From positions 34,675 to 98,674 of the forward strand of contig JAFYRW010000046.1 in the NCBI GenBank assembly GCA_017546785.1: a stretch of DNA of 64,000 bases. The letters are read 5' to 3'. This DNA comes from Bacteroidaceae bacterium. Lineage in GTDB: Bacteria; Bacteroidota; Bacteroidia; Bacteroidales; Bacteroidaceae. A program made the position numbers and the translations under genes. The notes beneath the pieces are model-generated. The model made no database searches and was not told the DNA's origin. It saw only the letters and a program-made list of their open reading frames with translations. The stretch's first letter is position 1, and each line of letters begins with the position of its first letter. Positions 51,298 to 60,137 of this stretch are shown here, one piece after another.

Positions 51298-51804
51298 TTA
51301 TTTACGATAATCCTTCAGAAGTTCCTGCAAATGTTGGCGGGTAAAGAATATACGGCTCTTTACCGTGCCGAGCGGGAGGCCCAAGCGTTCGGCAATCTCG
51401 CGATACTTAAAGCCCGAAAGATGCATCATAAAGGGGACGCGATACTCTTTTGGCAGAGCATTCACCACTCTATATATCTCTTTTGTATCGTAGTTATTCT
51501 CCGTAGTATAGGTATCAAACTCCTGCGACTGGTTCATATGATAGAGATTGTCTGTCCTATCCACGAATGTCTGGTCGCGCACAACCTTACGGTAATTGTT
51601 TATGAATATATTGCGCATAATGGTATATACCCACCCTTTGAAATTGGTATCGGGCATATATTTATCCATATTATCAAGCGCTTTAAGCGACGTTTCCTGC
51701 AAGAGATCATTTGCTTCCTCTCTATCGGCTGTCAGTTTATAAGCGAATCGTTGCAGCTCCGATTGCACCTCCAGCAGCTCTCTCCTAAACTTTGCAGTGT
51801 CCAA
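51298..51804 (-). CDS. ECF-type RNA polymerase sigma factor
   Basis: A 168-residue sigma factor with region 2 (LTADREEANDLLQETSLKALDN, FKGWVYTIMRNIFINNYRK) and region 4 (LPKEYRVPFMMHLSGFKYREIAERLGLPLGTVKSRIFFTRQHL). No anti-sigma gene is adjacent. The group resembles widely conserved housekeeping-type ECF factors in Bacteroidetes rather than FecI-type regulators of SusCD loci. Targets are unknown. Confidence 0.93.
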   Translation of the reverse strand: MDTAKFRRELLEVQSELQRFAYKLTADREEANDLLQETSLKALDNMDKYMPDTNFKGWVYTIMRNIFINNYRKVVRDQTFVDRTDNLYHMNQSQEFDTYTTENNYDTKEIYRVVNALPKEYRVPFMMHLSGFKYREIAERLGLPLGTVKSRIFFTRQHLQELLKDYRK

Positions 51805-51886
51805 TTTTAGTTATTTTTTATGTATACTAATATTAAACACCTAAACGGCAGCATTTGTTTTTTGCCGCTGCATTTTATTATGCGAA

Positions 51887-52972
51887 TCAGCGTCCGCCCG
51901 ACAACAGATTCAACAGAGAGGGAGACTTTTTCTCCATAAGATCATACACCGCCGAACAGACAAAGATAACAACGGCAACCGAAGCCAAAGAAATCAGTAT
52001 AAGCAGCAGAGGATTATCGGTAGGCCCCGACAAAAGATAGAGCATCTTAATTACCGGCCCGATGATTAGCCCGTGCAACGCATACACAAAGAACGAGCGG
52101 GCCGACAATTCTGGAACGCGGCACAGGATAGCATTGCGATACAATGTTGATAACAAATACAATAGCGCCACAAACTTAACAATAGTAGCCATCAACGAAA
52201 GAGCCACATAAAAGGGCGAGTCGCCAAGATTGAACATAAAAAAGGAGACAGGAAGATAGAGCACAAGAGCCGTAACACCCACCCTTTTGCCTATATTTTC
52301 TAAATTAGCATTATGCAGACGCAGCCAAGCACCAATAGAGAAAAAGAGTATCGAATAAAAGTCTATCCCGTGAATATCTACATTCACTCCGCACGACACA
52401 CACACAATGAGCGCCAACAGTGTCACGGCGCCTACCCATCTGTTGCGTAAGAGCCAATAGAACAGCGGGGCAAGCAACGATACTACCATAAGGTCGCGCA
52501 CGAACCACAAAGGACCGTTCACCGGAATATCACCCGAATAATAGAATGCCCAATAGCCCGAAAGATACTTTACGACAGAGAATTCCTCGCCGCTCTGCAT
52601 AGAAAGCCCACCAAGAAGATTGCTCGACTTTACATAGAACAGCAACAAGGCAATGCTGTTCCACAGAATATAAGGAACAAGTAGCGTACGCACTCTGTTA
52701 CGCCACTTTTCCTTGAAATAAAAGATTTTCTTAGGCTGTTCACCCGTGAAGAAAAAATAGCCCGACAACAGAAAGAATATTGCCACGCACGAGGGGAACA
52801 GCACATTTACGATATTACGAAAATAGAATATCAGCCACCTGGGCCACTGAGGAGCCTCGCCCGTCCACTGGGTCACCAGATTGAACAGATTGGCGTGCAA
52901 CATCACAACCCCGACAATCAACGGGGCGCGCAAGCAGGCTATTGCCTTAGACTTTTTCGGGCGGCTGTTCAT
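51887..52972 (-). CDS. Acyltransferase 3 family membrane protein
   Basis: A 361-residue protein with about ten membrane helices; IACLRAPLIVGVVMLHANLFN holds the His of the family, and SGYFFFTGEQPKKIFYFKEKWRNRVRTLLVPYILWN matches the conserved R-x10-R loop. Relatives O-acetylate surface polysaccharides or other glycans. It directly follows ispG (one-base gap) and is in the purE-ispG operon; no functional link to isoprenoids is expected. Confidence 0.9.
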   Translation of the reverse strand: MNSRPKKSKAIACLRAPLIVGVVMLHANLFNLVTQWTGEAPQWPRWLIFYFRNIVNVLFPSCVAIFFLLSGYFFFTGEQPKKIFYFKEKWRNRVRTLLVPYILWNSIALLLFYVKSSNLLGGLSMQSGEEFSVVKYLSGYWAFYYSGDIPVNGPLWFVRDLMVVSLLAPLFYWLLRNRWVGAVTLLALIVCVSCGVNVDIHGIDFYSILFFSIGAWLRLHNANLENIGKRVGVTALVLYLPVSFFMFNLGDSPFYVALSLMATIVKFVALLYLLSTLYRNAILCRVPELSARSFFVYALHGLIIGPVIKMLYLLSGPTDNPLLLILISLASVAVVIFVCSAVYDLMEKKSPSLLNLLSGGR

Positions 52973-54721
52973 CTATTTACGGTCATTCTCTATGAGTTGC
53001 AGCAGACGCTCAATAGCCTCCTCCTCGGGAATATTCTTCTCGACACACTCCTTGCAACGATAGAGGCTCACCTTTCCGCGGGCAGCGCCCACGTAACCAT
53101 AGTCTGCATCGGCCATTTCTCCGGGGCCATTCACTATACAGCCCATCACTCCAATCTTAAGACCTTTAAGATGCGCTGTTGCCGCCTTTATTCGGGCGAG
53201 AGTACCCTGTAGGTCGTACATTGTACGGCCACAACCCGGACAAGCAATATATTCGGTCTTACTTATTCGGGCGCGTGTAGCCTGCAATATTCCAAAAGCA
53301 ATGGAGTTTATCTCATTGCCGCACACATTGGCATCATCTATCCACACGCCATCGACAAGGCCATCGATAAGAAGGACGCCAAGATCGGCTGCAGCCTTTA
53401 TGCGCAGAGTATCGACACTGTCATCGCCGTACGAACGACGCACGACAACGGGAGTATCTACTCCGGCAACAGAGAGCTTATGCACAATAGCGCGCAGCTC
53501 ACCAACGGGATTAGCGTGCTCGCTGACAGCAACCAATATCACATTCTTCTGCGCCTTTAGAGACTTCAAAGCGTTGTCGGTCAGAGAGCTATAATCAACC
53601 TTTACGAATATAGTGTCGCCGCAGGCTGTTGCAAGCTCGCCGATATTATAAAGTTTTATTTCATCGGCAATATAGTCGGGAGTAAGGTCCTTATTCTCGG
53701 CACCGGGAGCGCCAACAACAACCGGGACATTCGCTCCGCCGACATTCGCGACAGCAGTTGTTGCACGACGCACCGGCTGCTGATAATTAAAGTCGGGAGC
53801 AGCCACTGCATCGATACAGGGGTGCCCTGCTCTCTGAGCAATATATTCTGTAAGTTCTTTTGCCACCGGAATCTCATTCTCGGGAGCCTCGGCCAACGAC
53901 ACACGCACAGTGTCGCCTATGCCATCGGCAAGCAATGCGCCAATGCCCACCGCACTCTTTATGCGGCCATCCTCGGCGTCACCAGCCTCTGTCACTCCAA
54001 GATGCAGAGGAAACATAATGCCTTCGGCATCCATTGCAGCAACAAGGCTACGCACGGTAGTTACCATCATTGCAGTATTGCTAGTCTTTATAGAGACTAC
54101 CACATTCGAGAAATTCTCGTCACGGCAGATACGCAGAAACTCCATACACGACTCAACGACACCCGAAGGAGTGTCGCCGTAACGGCTCATTATCCTGTCG
54201 GAGAGCGAGCCGTGATTAACGCCCACTCTTATTGCCTTACCCTCTTTTTTACAAAGATTCAGAAAAGCGACGAAACGTTCGCGCAAGCGTGCAAGTTCCT
54301 CGGCATACTCGCTGTCGGTGTAATCAATATGCTTGAACGTACGCGCCGCATCGACATAATTGCCGGGATTAACGCGCACCTTATCGGCATATTGCGCTGC
54401 AACGTCGGCAACCGATGCATTAAAATGAACGTCGGCAACAAGAGGGACATTGCATCCACGCTTCTTAAGAGACGACTTTATCTCGCCCATATTCACAGCC
54501 TCGCGACTGCCCTGCGTTGTCAGACGGACAATCTCACCTCCACGCTCGACGATGCGGAGAATCTGCTGCACACTACCATCGGTGTCCATTGTCGATGTAT
54601 TTGTCATAGACTGCACCCTCACAGGATGCTCACAGCCTATGGATACACCGCCGACATTTACCTCGACAGTCTTACGGCGGGAATAATTGAAAATATTAAA
54701 TTCAATTTGTCTTGAACTCAT
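52973..54721 (-). CDS. ispG: 4-hydroxy-3-methylbut-2-enyl diphosphate synthase, long form
   Basis: A 582-residue enzyme of the MEP isoprenoid pathway. It has the N-terminal TIM barrel (VSIGCEHPVRVQSMTNTST, VPLVADVHFN), a long insertion domain (about 280-480) present in Bacteroidetes and plants but absent from E. coli, and a C-terminal domain with Cys ligands for the 4Fe-4S cluster (EYIACPGCGRTMYDLQGT, IGVMGCIVNGPGEMADADYGYVGA). The 5' end overlaps the purE stop by 20 bases. Confidence 0.97.
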   Translation of the reverse strand: MSSRQIEFNIFNYSRRKTVEVNVGGVSIGCEHPVRVQSMTNTSTMDTDGSVQQILRIVERGGEIVRLTTQGSREAVNMGEIKSSLKKRGCNVPLVADVHFNASVADVAAQYADKVRVNPGNYVDAARTFKHIDYTDSEYAEELARLRERFVAFLNLCKKEGKAIRVGVNHGSLSDRIMSRYGDTPSGVVESCMEFLRICRDENFSNVVVSIKTSNTAMMVTTVRSLVAAMDAEGIMFPLHLGVTEAGDAEDGRIKSAVGIGALLADGIGDTVRVSLAEAPENEIPVAKELTEYIAQRAGHPCIDAVAAPDFNYQQPVRRATTAVANVGGANVPVVVGAPGAENKDLTPDYIADEIKLYNIGELATACGDTIFVKVDYSSLTDNALKSLKAQKNVILVAVSEHANPVGELRAIVHKLSVAGVDTPVVVRRSYGDDSVDTLRIKAAADLGVLLIDGLVDGVWIDDANVCGNEINSIAFGILQATRARISKTEYIACPGCGRTMYDLQGTLARIKAATAHLKGLKIGVMGCIVNGPGEMADADYGYVGAARGKVSLYRCKECVEKNIPEEEAIERLLQLIENDRK

Positions 54722-55208
54722 ATTTCAGTTCCTTAAGTTCTTCGTTAGCCTTCTCTATCTTCTTCTTAAGATTCTCTTTATAGGCAGCCAGACGCTCGGC
54801 AAGAGCTGCATCGGACAACGACAGCATCTCAACAGCAAGGATTCCTGCATTCAACGCTGCATTTATTCCTACTGTAGCTACAGGAATTCCGGGAGGCATC
54901 TGAACAATGGCAAGAAGAGCATCCATTCCATCGAGAGTGCTATTGATAGGCACGCCGATAACAGGCAGTGTGGTGCTTGCCGCAATTACGCCGGGAAGGT
55001 GAGCCGCCATTCCTGCCGCAGCAATTATAATTTTAACGCCACGCTCTTTGGCACCCTTTGCAAACTCCTCTACAGCCTCGGGGGTACGATGAGCCGAAAG
55101 GGCATTAACCTCGAAAGGAACCTGCATCTCATTCAAAAAATCAGTTGCTTTCTTCATTACAGGAAGGTCCGATGTACTTCCCATTATAACACTTACTATT
55201 GCATTCAT
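54702..55208 (-). CDS. purE: N5-carboxyaminoimidazole ribonucleotide mutase
   Basis: A 168-residue class I PurE: VSVIMGSTSDLPVMKKATDFL, VNALSAHRTPEAVEEFAKGA with the catalytic His, IIAAAGMAAHLPGVIAASTTLPVIGVPI and MPPGIPVATVGINAALNAG. It moves the carboxylate from N5-CAIR to C4 in purine synthesis. The partner purK is not in the window. It overlaps ispG by 20 bases and is the first gene of the purE-ispG-acyltransferase operon. Confidence 0.97.
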   Translation of the reverse strand: MNAIVSVIMGSTSDLPVMKKATDFLNEMQVPFEVNALSAHRTPEAVEEFAKGAKERGVKIIIAAAGMAAHLPGVIAASTTLPVIGVPINSTLDGMDALLAIVQMPPGIPVATVGINAALNAGILAVEMLSLSDAALAERLAAYKENLKKKIEKANEELKELKYEFKTN

Positions 55209-55242
55209 ATTATTGTTTGTTTTAATTTATATTCAAAGTAAA

Positions 55243-57234
55243 TCAGGGACGCTCCTTTATCACACCCTTTCTGTAGGCGTAAAGAAGCTTTTCAAGGTCG
55301 GCAATCTTAAGACGTATGCCTCGTCCCATATCAGTATCGCTCACTCTTTCGCGACGTCCCGTCATTTCTACAATCTGTGTTGTACTCTCAATGTCGGAAC
55401 CATTGCGTATAGCTTCCTCGGTAGAATCGAACGGAGTATGCTGCACAAGCTGGAAGCCCTTACTGTGATAGACGAGCGTATATCCCGCAATACCTGTTCT
55501 ATTGTGATACACCTTAGAGAATCCTCCATCGATGACCATCAAGCGACCGTCGGCCTTTATAGGAGTCTCTCCCTTGCCCACACGCACAGGAACGTGTCCG
55601 TTTATTATGTGTCTATGCTCACCTTTTACTCCAAACTCATCGAGTATCCTATCGCAAATATCGGGATTGTCGCGCAGTATATAATACCATCCTTTAGGCT
55701 CTTTCTGTACCTCTTTATCGTCGAGAAGATAACGCTCGAATGTAGCCATACGGGCCTTACCGAAGAGCGGTGATTCGGGACCGCACCACAGATACCAGAA
55801 AAAGTCGGCTGCGGCCATACGCGATTCAGCATCAAGGTCGTTGTCAAATGCCAGACGAGCCATACGCTCGACCTTTTTCATAAGTTCCTTACCCTTTACA
55901 GGAACACCGCCAAAGACAACTTCTCGCATAGAGCCATCCTCGTTTATAGGTATTGCCGCGTGGAACATAAGATTCGAATTATATATAGCATACATTCCTC
56001 CGCGCATAAGCAGACAGTTCACGTGATTCTGCAAACGCTCGCTGCGCATAAAAGAGTGACGCAGACGCTCCATAAGGTCGTTCTCCTCGGAGGTAAGAGC
56101 ATAAGGATTGGCAGGGTCGAGAGTAGACCACAGTTTATCCTTAAGTTCATACTCCTTGCCGCCAATGGTTACCACTCCACGCTCTTTGTCTATATGCTCC
56201 ATCAGACAGCGGTCGTTCATTCCCCACTCGGGATGCGCCATTGCTATCTGACCCGACAATTTAAACTCAATGACCGACACAGCCTTATGCATCTGCGCAA
56301 TCAGTCGAACATCCTTATCGGTAAAGTTGGTACGCTCCTCATCTACACGAGGCTGATAAATCTCGCAAGGGTCGTCGGCATACTGCTCCATAGCAAATGT
56401 TGCCAAAGGAACCATATTTATAGCGTAACCATCCTCGAGGGTTGTAGTATTTGCATCGCGCAACGACAATCGCAGCACGCTGGCAATACAGCAAAGGTTA
56501 CCGGCAGCAGCACCCATCCAAAGAACATCGTGGTTACCCCACGTAATATCAAGATGATGGTAATTGCACAGAGTATCCATAATAAGATGCGCACCCGGTC
56601 CACGGTCGAAAATATCGCCAAGAATATGCAAGCGGTCAATAGCTAAGCGCTGTATAAGATAGCATAGAGCGGTTATAAAATGCCCTGCTCGGCCCGTACC
56701 AATAATAGTCTTTACAATAACAAGAAGATACTCCTGCTTGTTTCGGTCGTCGGCCGACTCGTGCAAAAGCTCCTCAATTATATATACATACTCCTCGGGG
56801 AGGCTCTTACGCACCTTTGAACGTGTATATTTCGACGACACGCTACGGCACACCTTTATAAGGCGATTAAGTGCCACAGCATAATATTCGTTCATATCAA
56901 CACCCTCCTGCTCCATAAGTTTAAGCTTCTCCTCGGGGTAATATATGAGTGTACAAAGATCCTTTCTCTCCTGTTCCGAGACAGTGTCGGCAAAAAGGTC
57001 ATTAACCTTACGCTTTATATCTCCCGACGCATTGCGCAGAATGTGGTCAAAAGCCTCATTCTCGCCGTGAAGGTCGGCAAGAAAATGCTCGGTAGGCTTA
57101 GGCAGATGGAGTATCGCCTCGAGATTGATAATCTCGGTAGTTACACTCGACACTGTAGGAAAATCGCGTGCCAATAGACGCAAATAACGCAGGTCCTCTT
57201 TAACCTCCTCAATTGTTATATTTTGCTTTGCCAT
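55243..57234 (-). CDS. fbp: Fructose-1,6-bisphosphatase class III
   Basis: A 663-residue phosphatase of gluconeogenesis, about the family length. It has a metallophosphatase core: FLADLHGENEAFDHILR, HILGDIFDRGPGAHLIMDTL, DITWGNHDVLWMG, IINGHVPVRVGKGE and LMVIDGGFSKVYHNRTGIAGYTLVYHS. It is transcribed alone. Confidence 0.97.
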   Translation of the reverse strand: MAKQNITIEEVKEDLRYLRLLARDFPTVSSVTTEIINLEAILHLPKPTEHFLADLHGENEAFDHILRNASGDIKRKVNDLFADTVSEQERKDLCTLIYYPEEKLKLMEQEGVDMNEYYAVALNRLIKVCRSVSSKYTRSKVRKSLPEEYVYIIEELLHESADDRNKQEYLLVIVKTIIGTGRAGHFITALCYLIQRLAIDRLHILGDIFDRGPGAHLIMDTLCNYHHLDITWGNHDVLWMGAAAGNLCCIASVLRLSLRDANTTTLEDGYAINMVPLATFAMEQYADDPCEIYQPRVDEERTNFTDKDVRLIAQMHKAVSVIEFKLSGQIAMAHPEWGMNDRCLMEHIDKERGVVTIGGKEYELKDKLWSTLDPANPYALTSEENDLMERLRHSFMRSERLQNHVNCLLMRGGMYAIYNSNLMFHAAIPINEDGSMREVVFGGVPVKGKELMKKVERMARLAFDNDLDAESRMAAADFFWYLWCGPESPLFGKARMATFERYLLDDKEVQKEPKGWYYILRDNPDICDRILDEFGVKGEHRHIINGHVPVRVGKGETPIKADGRLMVIDGGFSKVYHNRTGIAGYTLVYHSKGFQLVQHTPFDSTEEAIRNGSDIESTTQIVEMTGRRERVSDTDMGRGIRLKIADLEKLLYAYRKGVIKERP

Positions 57235-57351
57235 ACTACTGAAAATTCATTCTACAGGGCACAATATGCCCAAATAAACGTATAGCACAAAAATAGAGCT
57301 ATTTTTTTAAAAAGACAAAGATTTTGAATGATTGGTTAGACAATAATATTT

Positions 57352-57384
57352 AAAAAAAATCAGCCCCCGATTTTCGGAGGCTGA
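57352..57384 (-). terminator. Terminator of the orphan lipoprotein gene
   Basis: Stem TCAGCC-CCG / CGG-GGCTGA with loop ATTTT and a T8 run on the minus strand. Confidence 0.85.
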
Positions 57385-57407
57385 ACTATAAGTCAGGGAA
57401 AGACAAA

Positions 57408-58301
57408 TCATCCCAAAGCCGCAAACACTATAGCCATTATACAGAGAATTCCTACAGGAACAGCGACACAGATACTAGTTACTTTTGCAATATAATTATT
57501 ACGTTTTATTTTAGCATTTTTGCGTTCAATCTCTTTATTCAGTTCCACCACTCTGTCATATTCTGCACGGCCGGCTTTTGTAATTCCAGCTTTTGAATAG
57601 TTCTTTTCCCTAAAAATATTATAACGAGTGGCAGCCCCCGGATAAGCACACAGTTTTTCCTCTACGTTAATATTACCAATATACAATCTGTTTCGCGAGG
57701 TATCCCATTTACTTAAAGAGTAGTCCCAGGAATAAGGAATAACAAATTCTATTGTTTGGTTAGTAGTATAAGGATTAAGTGAATGTGAACCTAATTCAGT
57801 TTTAATGCTAGTATACTCTTTTATAGCTTCAAGATTAGTTTCTTCAATAGGAAGTTCCCATTTAGAATAAGGAGGAATAGACAATGTAATACTACTTTCA
57901 TTAGTACTTACACTATTTATAGCATCCTGCACATTATTGTAGGTTGTGCTTCTACCCGAACGAACATCTTTAAACAATTCTCTTGAATATCCATCATAAA
58001 TTACATAACATTTTGATTTATCGAGGATAAGATATTTGTTTGTTTTATTCTCGATACAAAATTTCATTATACGATTTTTATTGAGGCTATATATTACATT
58101 AAAGCCATCGTAGAATGCTGTCAATGTAGAATTATCGCATTTTGCATCCTCATCCATTGGTTGTATAGTATACTCAAAAGTATTTACTATTGCTGTAACA
58201 TTTGGAAGCGGCAATAATTCTTTTGTCTTACACGAAAATAAAATAGACGATAAGAAAAGAATACTCAATAAATGAGCAAGCGATTTTGTTATCCTTTTCA
58301 T
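57408..58301 (-). CDS. Orphan lipoprotein with C-terminal membrane helix
   Basis: A 297-residue protein I do not recognise. The lipoprotein signal MKRITKSLAHLLSILFLSSILFSC (Cys24) leads to a beta-rich domain (about 30-215, with FCIENKTNKYLILDKSKCYVIYDG and IPPYSKWELPIEE). A charged, probably coiled-coil helix (about 245-270, EYDRVVELNKEIERKNAKIKRN) is followed by a transmembrane helix (about 272-296, VTSICVAVPVGILCIMAIVFAAL). Lipid anchor plus C-terminal helix is unusual. Codon use is richer in A/T than in its neighbours, and the gene has its own terminator and a structured leader RNA, suggesting insertion between fbp and rpoN. Confidence 0.75.
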   Translation of the reverse strand: MKRITKSLAHLLSILFLSSILFSCKTKELLPLPNVTAIVNTFEYTIQPMDEDAKCDNSTLTAFYDGFNVIYSLNKNRIMKFCIENKTNKYLILDKSKCYVIYDGYSRELFKDVRSGRSTTYNNVQDAINSVSTNESSITLSIPPYSKWELPIEETNLEAIKEYTSIKTELGSHSLNPYTTNQTIEFVIPYSWDYSLSKWDTSRNRLYIGNINVEEKLCAYPGAATRYNIFREKNYSKAGITKAGRAEYDRVVELNKEIERKNAKIKRNNYIAKVTSICVAVPVGILCIMAIVFAALG

Positions 58302-58692
58302 AGTATAATATAAATTATGTTAGTACCACAACTCCCTAAACAGTACTACAATTTATATTAAATAAAAAAGACGTGGGAGTTTCTACTTCTCGCCTATCCC
58401 ACTGTCTGGCCTTCGCATTGCCTCACCCAAGGATAAGCAACGCAGACAGCCCACGCCGTAATATTATACGACAGCACTTTCCGCCACACAAGCAGAAAGA
58501 TGTATAATACAACAAACGTGAACGTTTCGTTGCCGTTTCTTCTTGGGTTCAAAGTTGCGAAGTTTGACAGTAGAAGATAACGTTCGTAACGTCCTTAAAA
58601 AATATGTCACCAGCCGCTTAACACAAGCAGCTGATTATGAGTACAAAATTATAAAAATATATTAGACAAACAAAGAGAAATAAGAATTGCAT
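58302..58692. other. Intergenic region before rpoN end with structured RNA
   Basis: No protein gene. Bases 58362-58548 hold a structured minus-strand RNA. A further hairpin (TAGTAC/GTACTA at 58321-58346) lies between its U tract and the lipoprotein ATG. An inverted repeat ACGTT-ACG-AACGT at about 58580-58592 lies upstream of the RNA. Confidence 0.6.
58362..58548 (-). ncRNA. Unrecognised structured leader or small RNA with pseudoknot and terminator
   Basis: On the minus strand a CAACTTTG box (58550-58557) precedes a 180-nt region with many helices: hairpin at 58510-58532; TATTATAC/GTATAATA (58502-58509 with 58462-58469); CTGTCTG/CAGACAG (58443-58449 with 58402-58408) enclosing CGTTGC/GCAATG. 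The loop of the last hairpin carries CTTGGGT, complementary to ACCCAAG at the RNA 5' end. GGCGTGGG (58450-58457) pairs with CCCACGTC (58370-58377), just before six U. GTGGGA (58397-58402) can instead pair with TCCCAC (58373-58378), an alternative terminator. It does not match tmRNA, SRP RNA, RNase P RNA or a common riboswitch. It could be the leader of the lipoprotein gene or a separate sRNA. Confidence 0.55.
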
Positions 58693-60135
58693 TCACTCTT
58701 TTCTGAGCCTTGCCACGGGAATATGCAATTGTTCGCGATATTTTGCCACCGTGCGGCGAGCCATTGTAAAGCCCTGCTCTTGCAGTTTCTCCATCAGTTC
58801 ATTATCGGTCAAAGGACTGTTCTTATCCTCATTATCAACAAGTTCGCGTAGGCTACGATAAAGCTCGCGCACCGAAATTTCGGCACCGTCGCTCATCGTC
58901 ACGCCATCGTTAAAGAAATATTTAAGCGGGAATATTCCCCACGGCAACTGAGCATATTTACTATTGCTCACACGCGATATTGTAGAAATGTCGTAGCCTG
59001 TCTCTTTGGCAATATCCTCGAGAATCATAGGCTTAAGCAGAGCCTCATCGCCGCCCGAGACAAAGAACGGCTTTTGCACCTTTACAATGGCCTTCATTGT
59101 GTCGAGCAGTGTCTTTTCGCGCTGCTTTACTGCGCTTATGAATCCTTTGGCCGAATCAATCTTCTGCTTAAGGAATTGCGCCGCAGCCTTACTCTCGGCA
59201 CTGCTGCTCTGCGCCTGCTCATCGAGCATCTCCTGATACTCGTTGCTCACACGTAATTCGGGCACGAACATATTGTTCAGCGTCACGCTCACACTCTCGC
59301 CCTGAATATCTATCGTAAAGTCGGGGATTATCTGCTGACGGTTAAAGCCCACACTCTCGGCAAGAGCTGCTCCCGGACGAGGATTCAGACGCACAATGTC
59401 GTTTATAGCCTCGCGACACTCGGTAGCATCGACGCCCAGCTTTTCGGGCAGCGCGTCCCAATGTTTCTTGCTAAAATAGGAGTAGAATTCTGAAACTATT
59501 CTCTTGTGCAACGAAACGTCGTGTTGCGACTCTATGCGCTCCAACTGCAGTAGCAGACACTCCTGAAGCGACGTCGCCCCTATTCCTGCCGGTTCGAATG
59601 TCTGTATCATTCCAAGCACTCGGCCCACACTCTCCTCGTTGCAATCAACGCCGTAGTATATCGACAGTTCATCGACAATCTCTGCGAGTGGCTTATGCAG
59701 CAGGCCATCCTCCTCGAGCGAGCCTATAAGATACTCGCCAATAACAGCCTCATCGGCAGTGAGGGTAAGCTCGCCCAACTGCTCAAGCAGAGTATCTCCA
59801 AAGGAGAGGTCGGCACCCACAGGAATCTCACCCGACACAGTGCCTCCCGGACGATAGTCCCAACCATATTCTGGAACGTCCTCCTCGGTACGGTAATCAT
59901 CGGCAGAATTAAGCATATTATCCTCGTGCGAAGAGTCGGCAATTGAATCGAGAGAACCTTGTTCCGGTTCTACCGATTCAAGCGCGGGATTATCCATCAC
60001 CTCGCTTCTCACCCTATCCTCAAGCTCCACGGTAGTAAGCTCCAACAGGCGCACCACCAGCACCTGTTGAGGCGATAGTGTCTGCGTCTGAATCTGCGTC
60101 TGCGACTGTGTCTGTATGAGAGAATTCTTTATCAT
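58693..60135 (-). CDS. rpoN: RNA polymerase sigma-54 factor
   Basis: A 480-residue sigma-54. Region I is glutamine-rich (SQTQIQTQTLSPQQVLVVRLLELTTVEL), region II is acidic, the core-binding domain follows (LNPRPGAALAESV), the HTH is near SRVSNSKYAQLPWGIFPLKYFF, and the C-terminal RpoN box is ARRTVAKYREQLHIP. It needs AAA+ enhancer-binding activators, none of which are in the window. It starts 2 bases after the nucleoside kinase gene and is translated from the same transcript. Confidence 0.97.
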   Translation of the reverse strand: MIKNSLIQTQSQTQIQTQTLSPQQVLVVRLLELTTVELEDRVRSEVMDNPALESVEPEQGSLDSIADSSHEDNMLNSADDYRTEEDVPEYGWDYRPGGTVSGEIPVGADLSFGDTLLEQLGELTLTADEAVIGEYLIGSLEEDGLLHKPLAEIVDELSIYYGVDCNEESVGRVLGMIQTFEPAGIGATSLQECLLLQLERIESQHDVSLHKRIVSEFYSYFSKKHWDALPEKLGVDATECREAINDIVRLNPRPGAALAESVGFNRQQIIPDFTIDIQGESVSVTLNNMFVPELRVSNEYQEMLDEQAQSSSAESKAAAQFLKQKIDSAKGFISAVKQREKTLLDTMKAIVKVQKPFFVSGGDEALLKPMILEDIAKETGYDISTISRVSNSKYAQLPWGIFPLKYFFNDGVTMSDGAEISVRELYRSLRELVDNEDKNSPLTDNELMEKLQEQGFTMARRTVAKYREQLHIPVARLRKE

Positions 60136-60137
60136 CT

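Noticed and set aside
53822..54715. A 297-codon open frame opposite ispG
   Set aside because: Shadow of a highly conserved enzyme; sequence is Cys/His-rich without any family pattern.
58362..58548. Identification of the structured RNA as 6S, tmRNA, SRP or RNase P RNA
   Set aside because: Its ends do not pair with each other as in 6S; no tRNA-like T arm, no GGTCAGG-GGAAG SRP loop and no RNase P core sequence were found.
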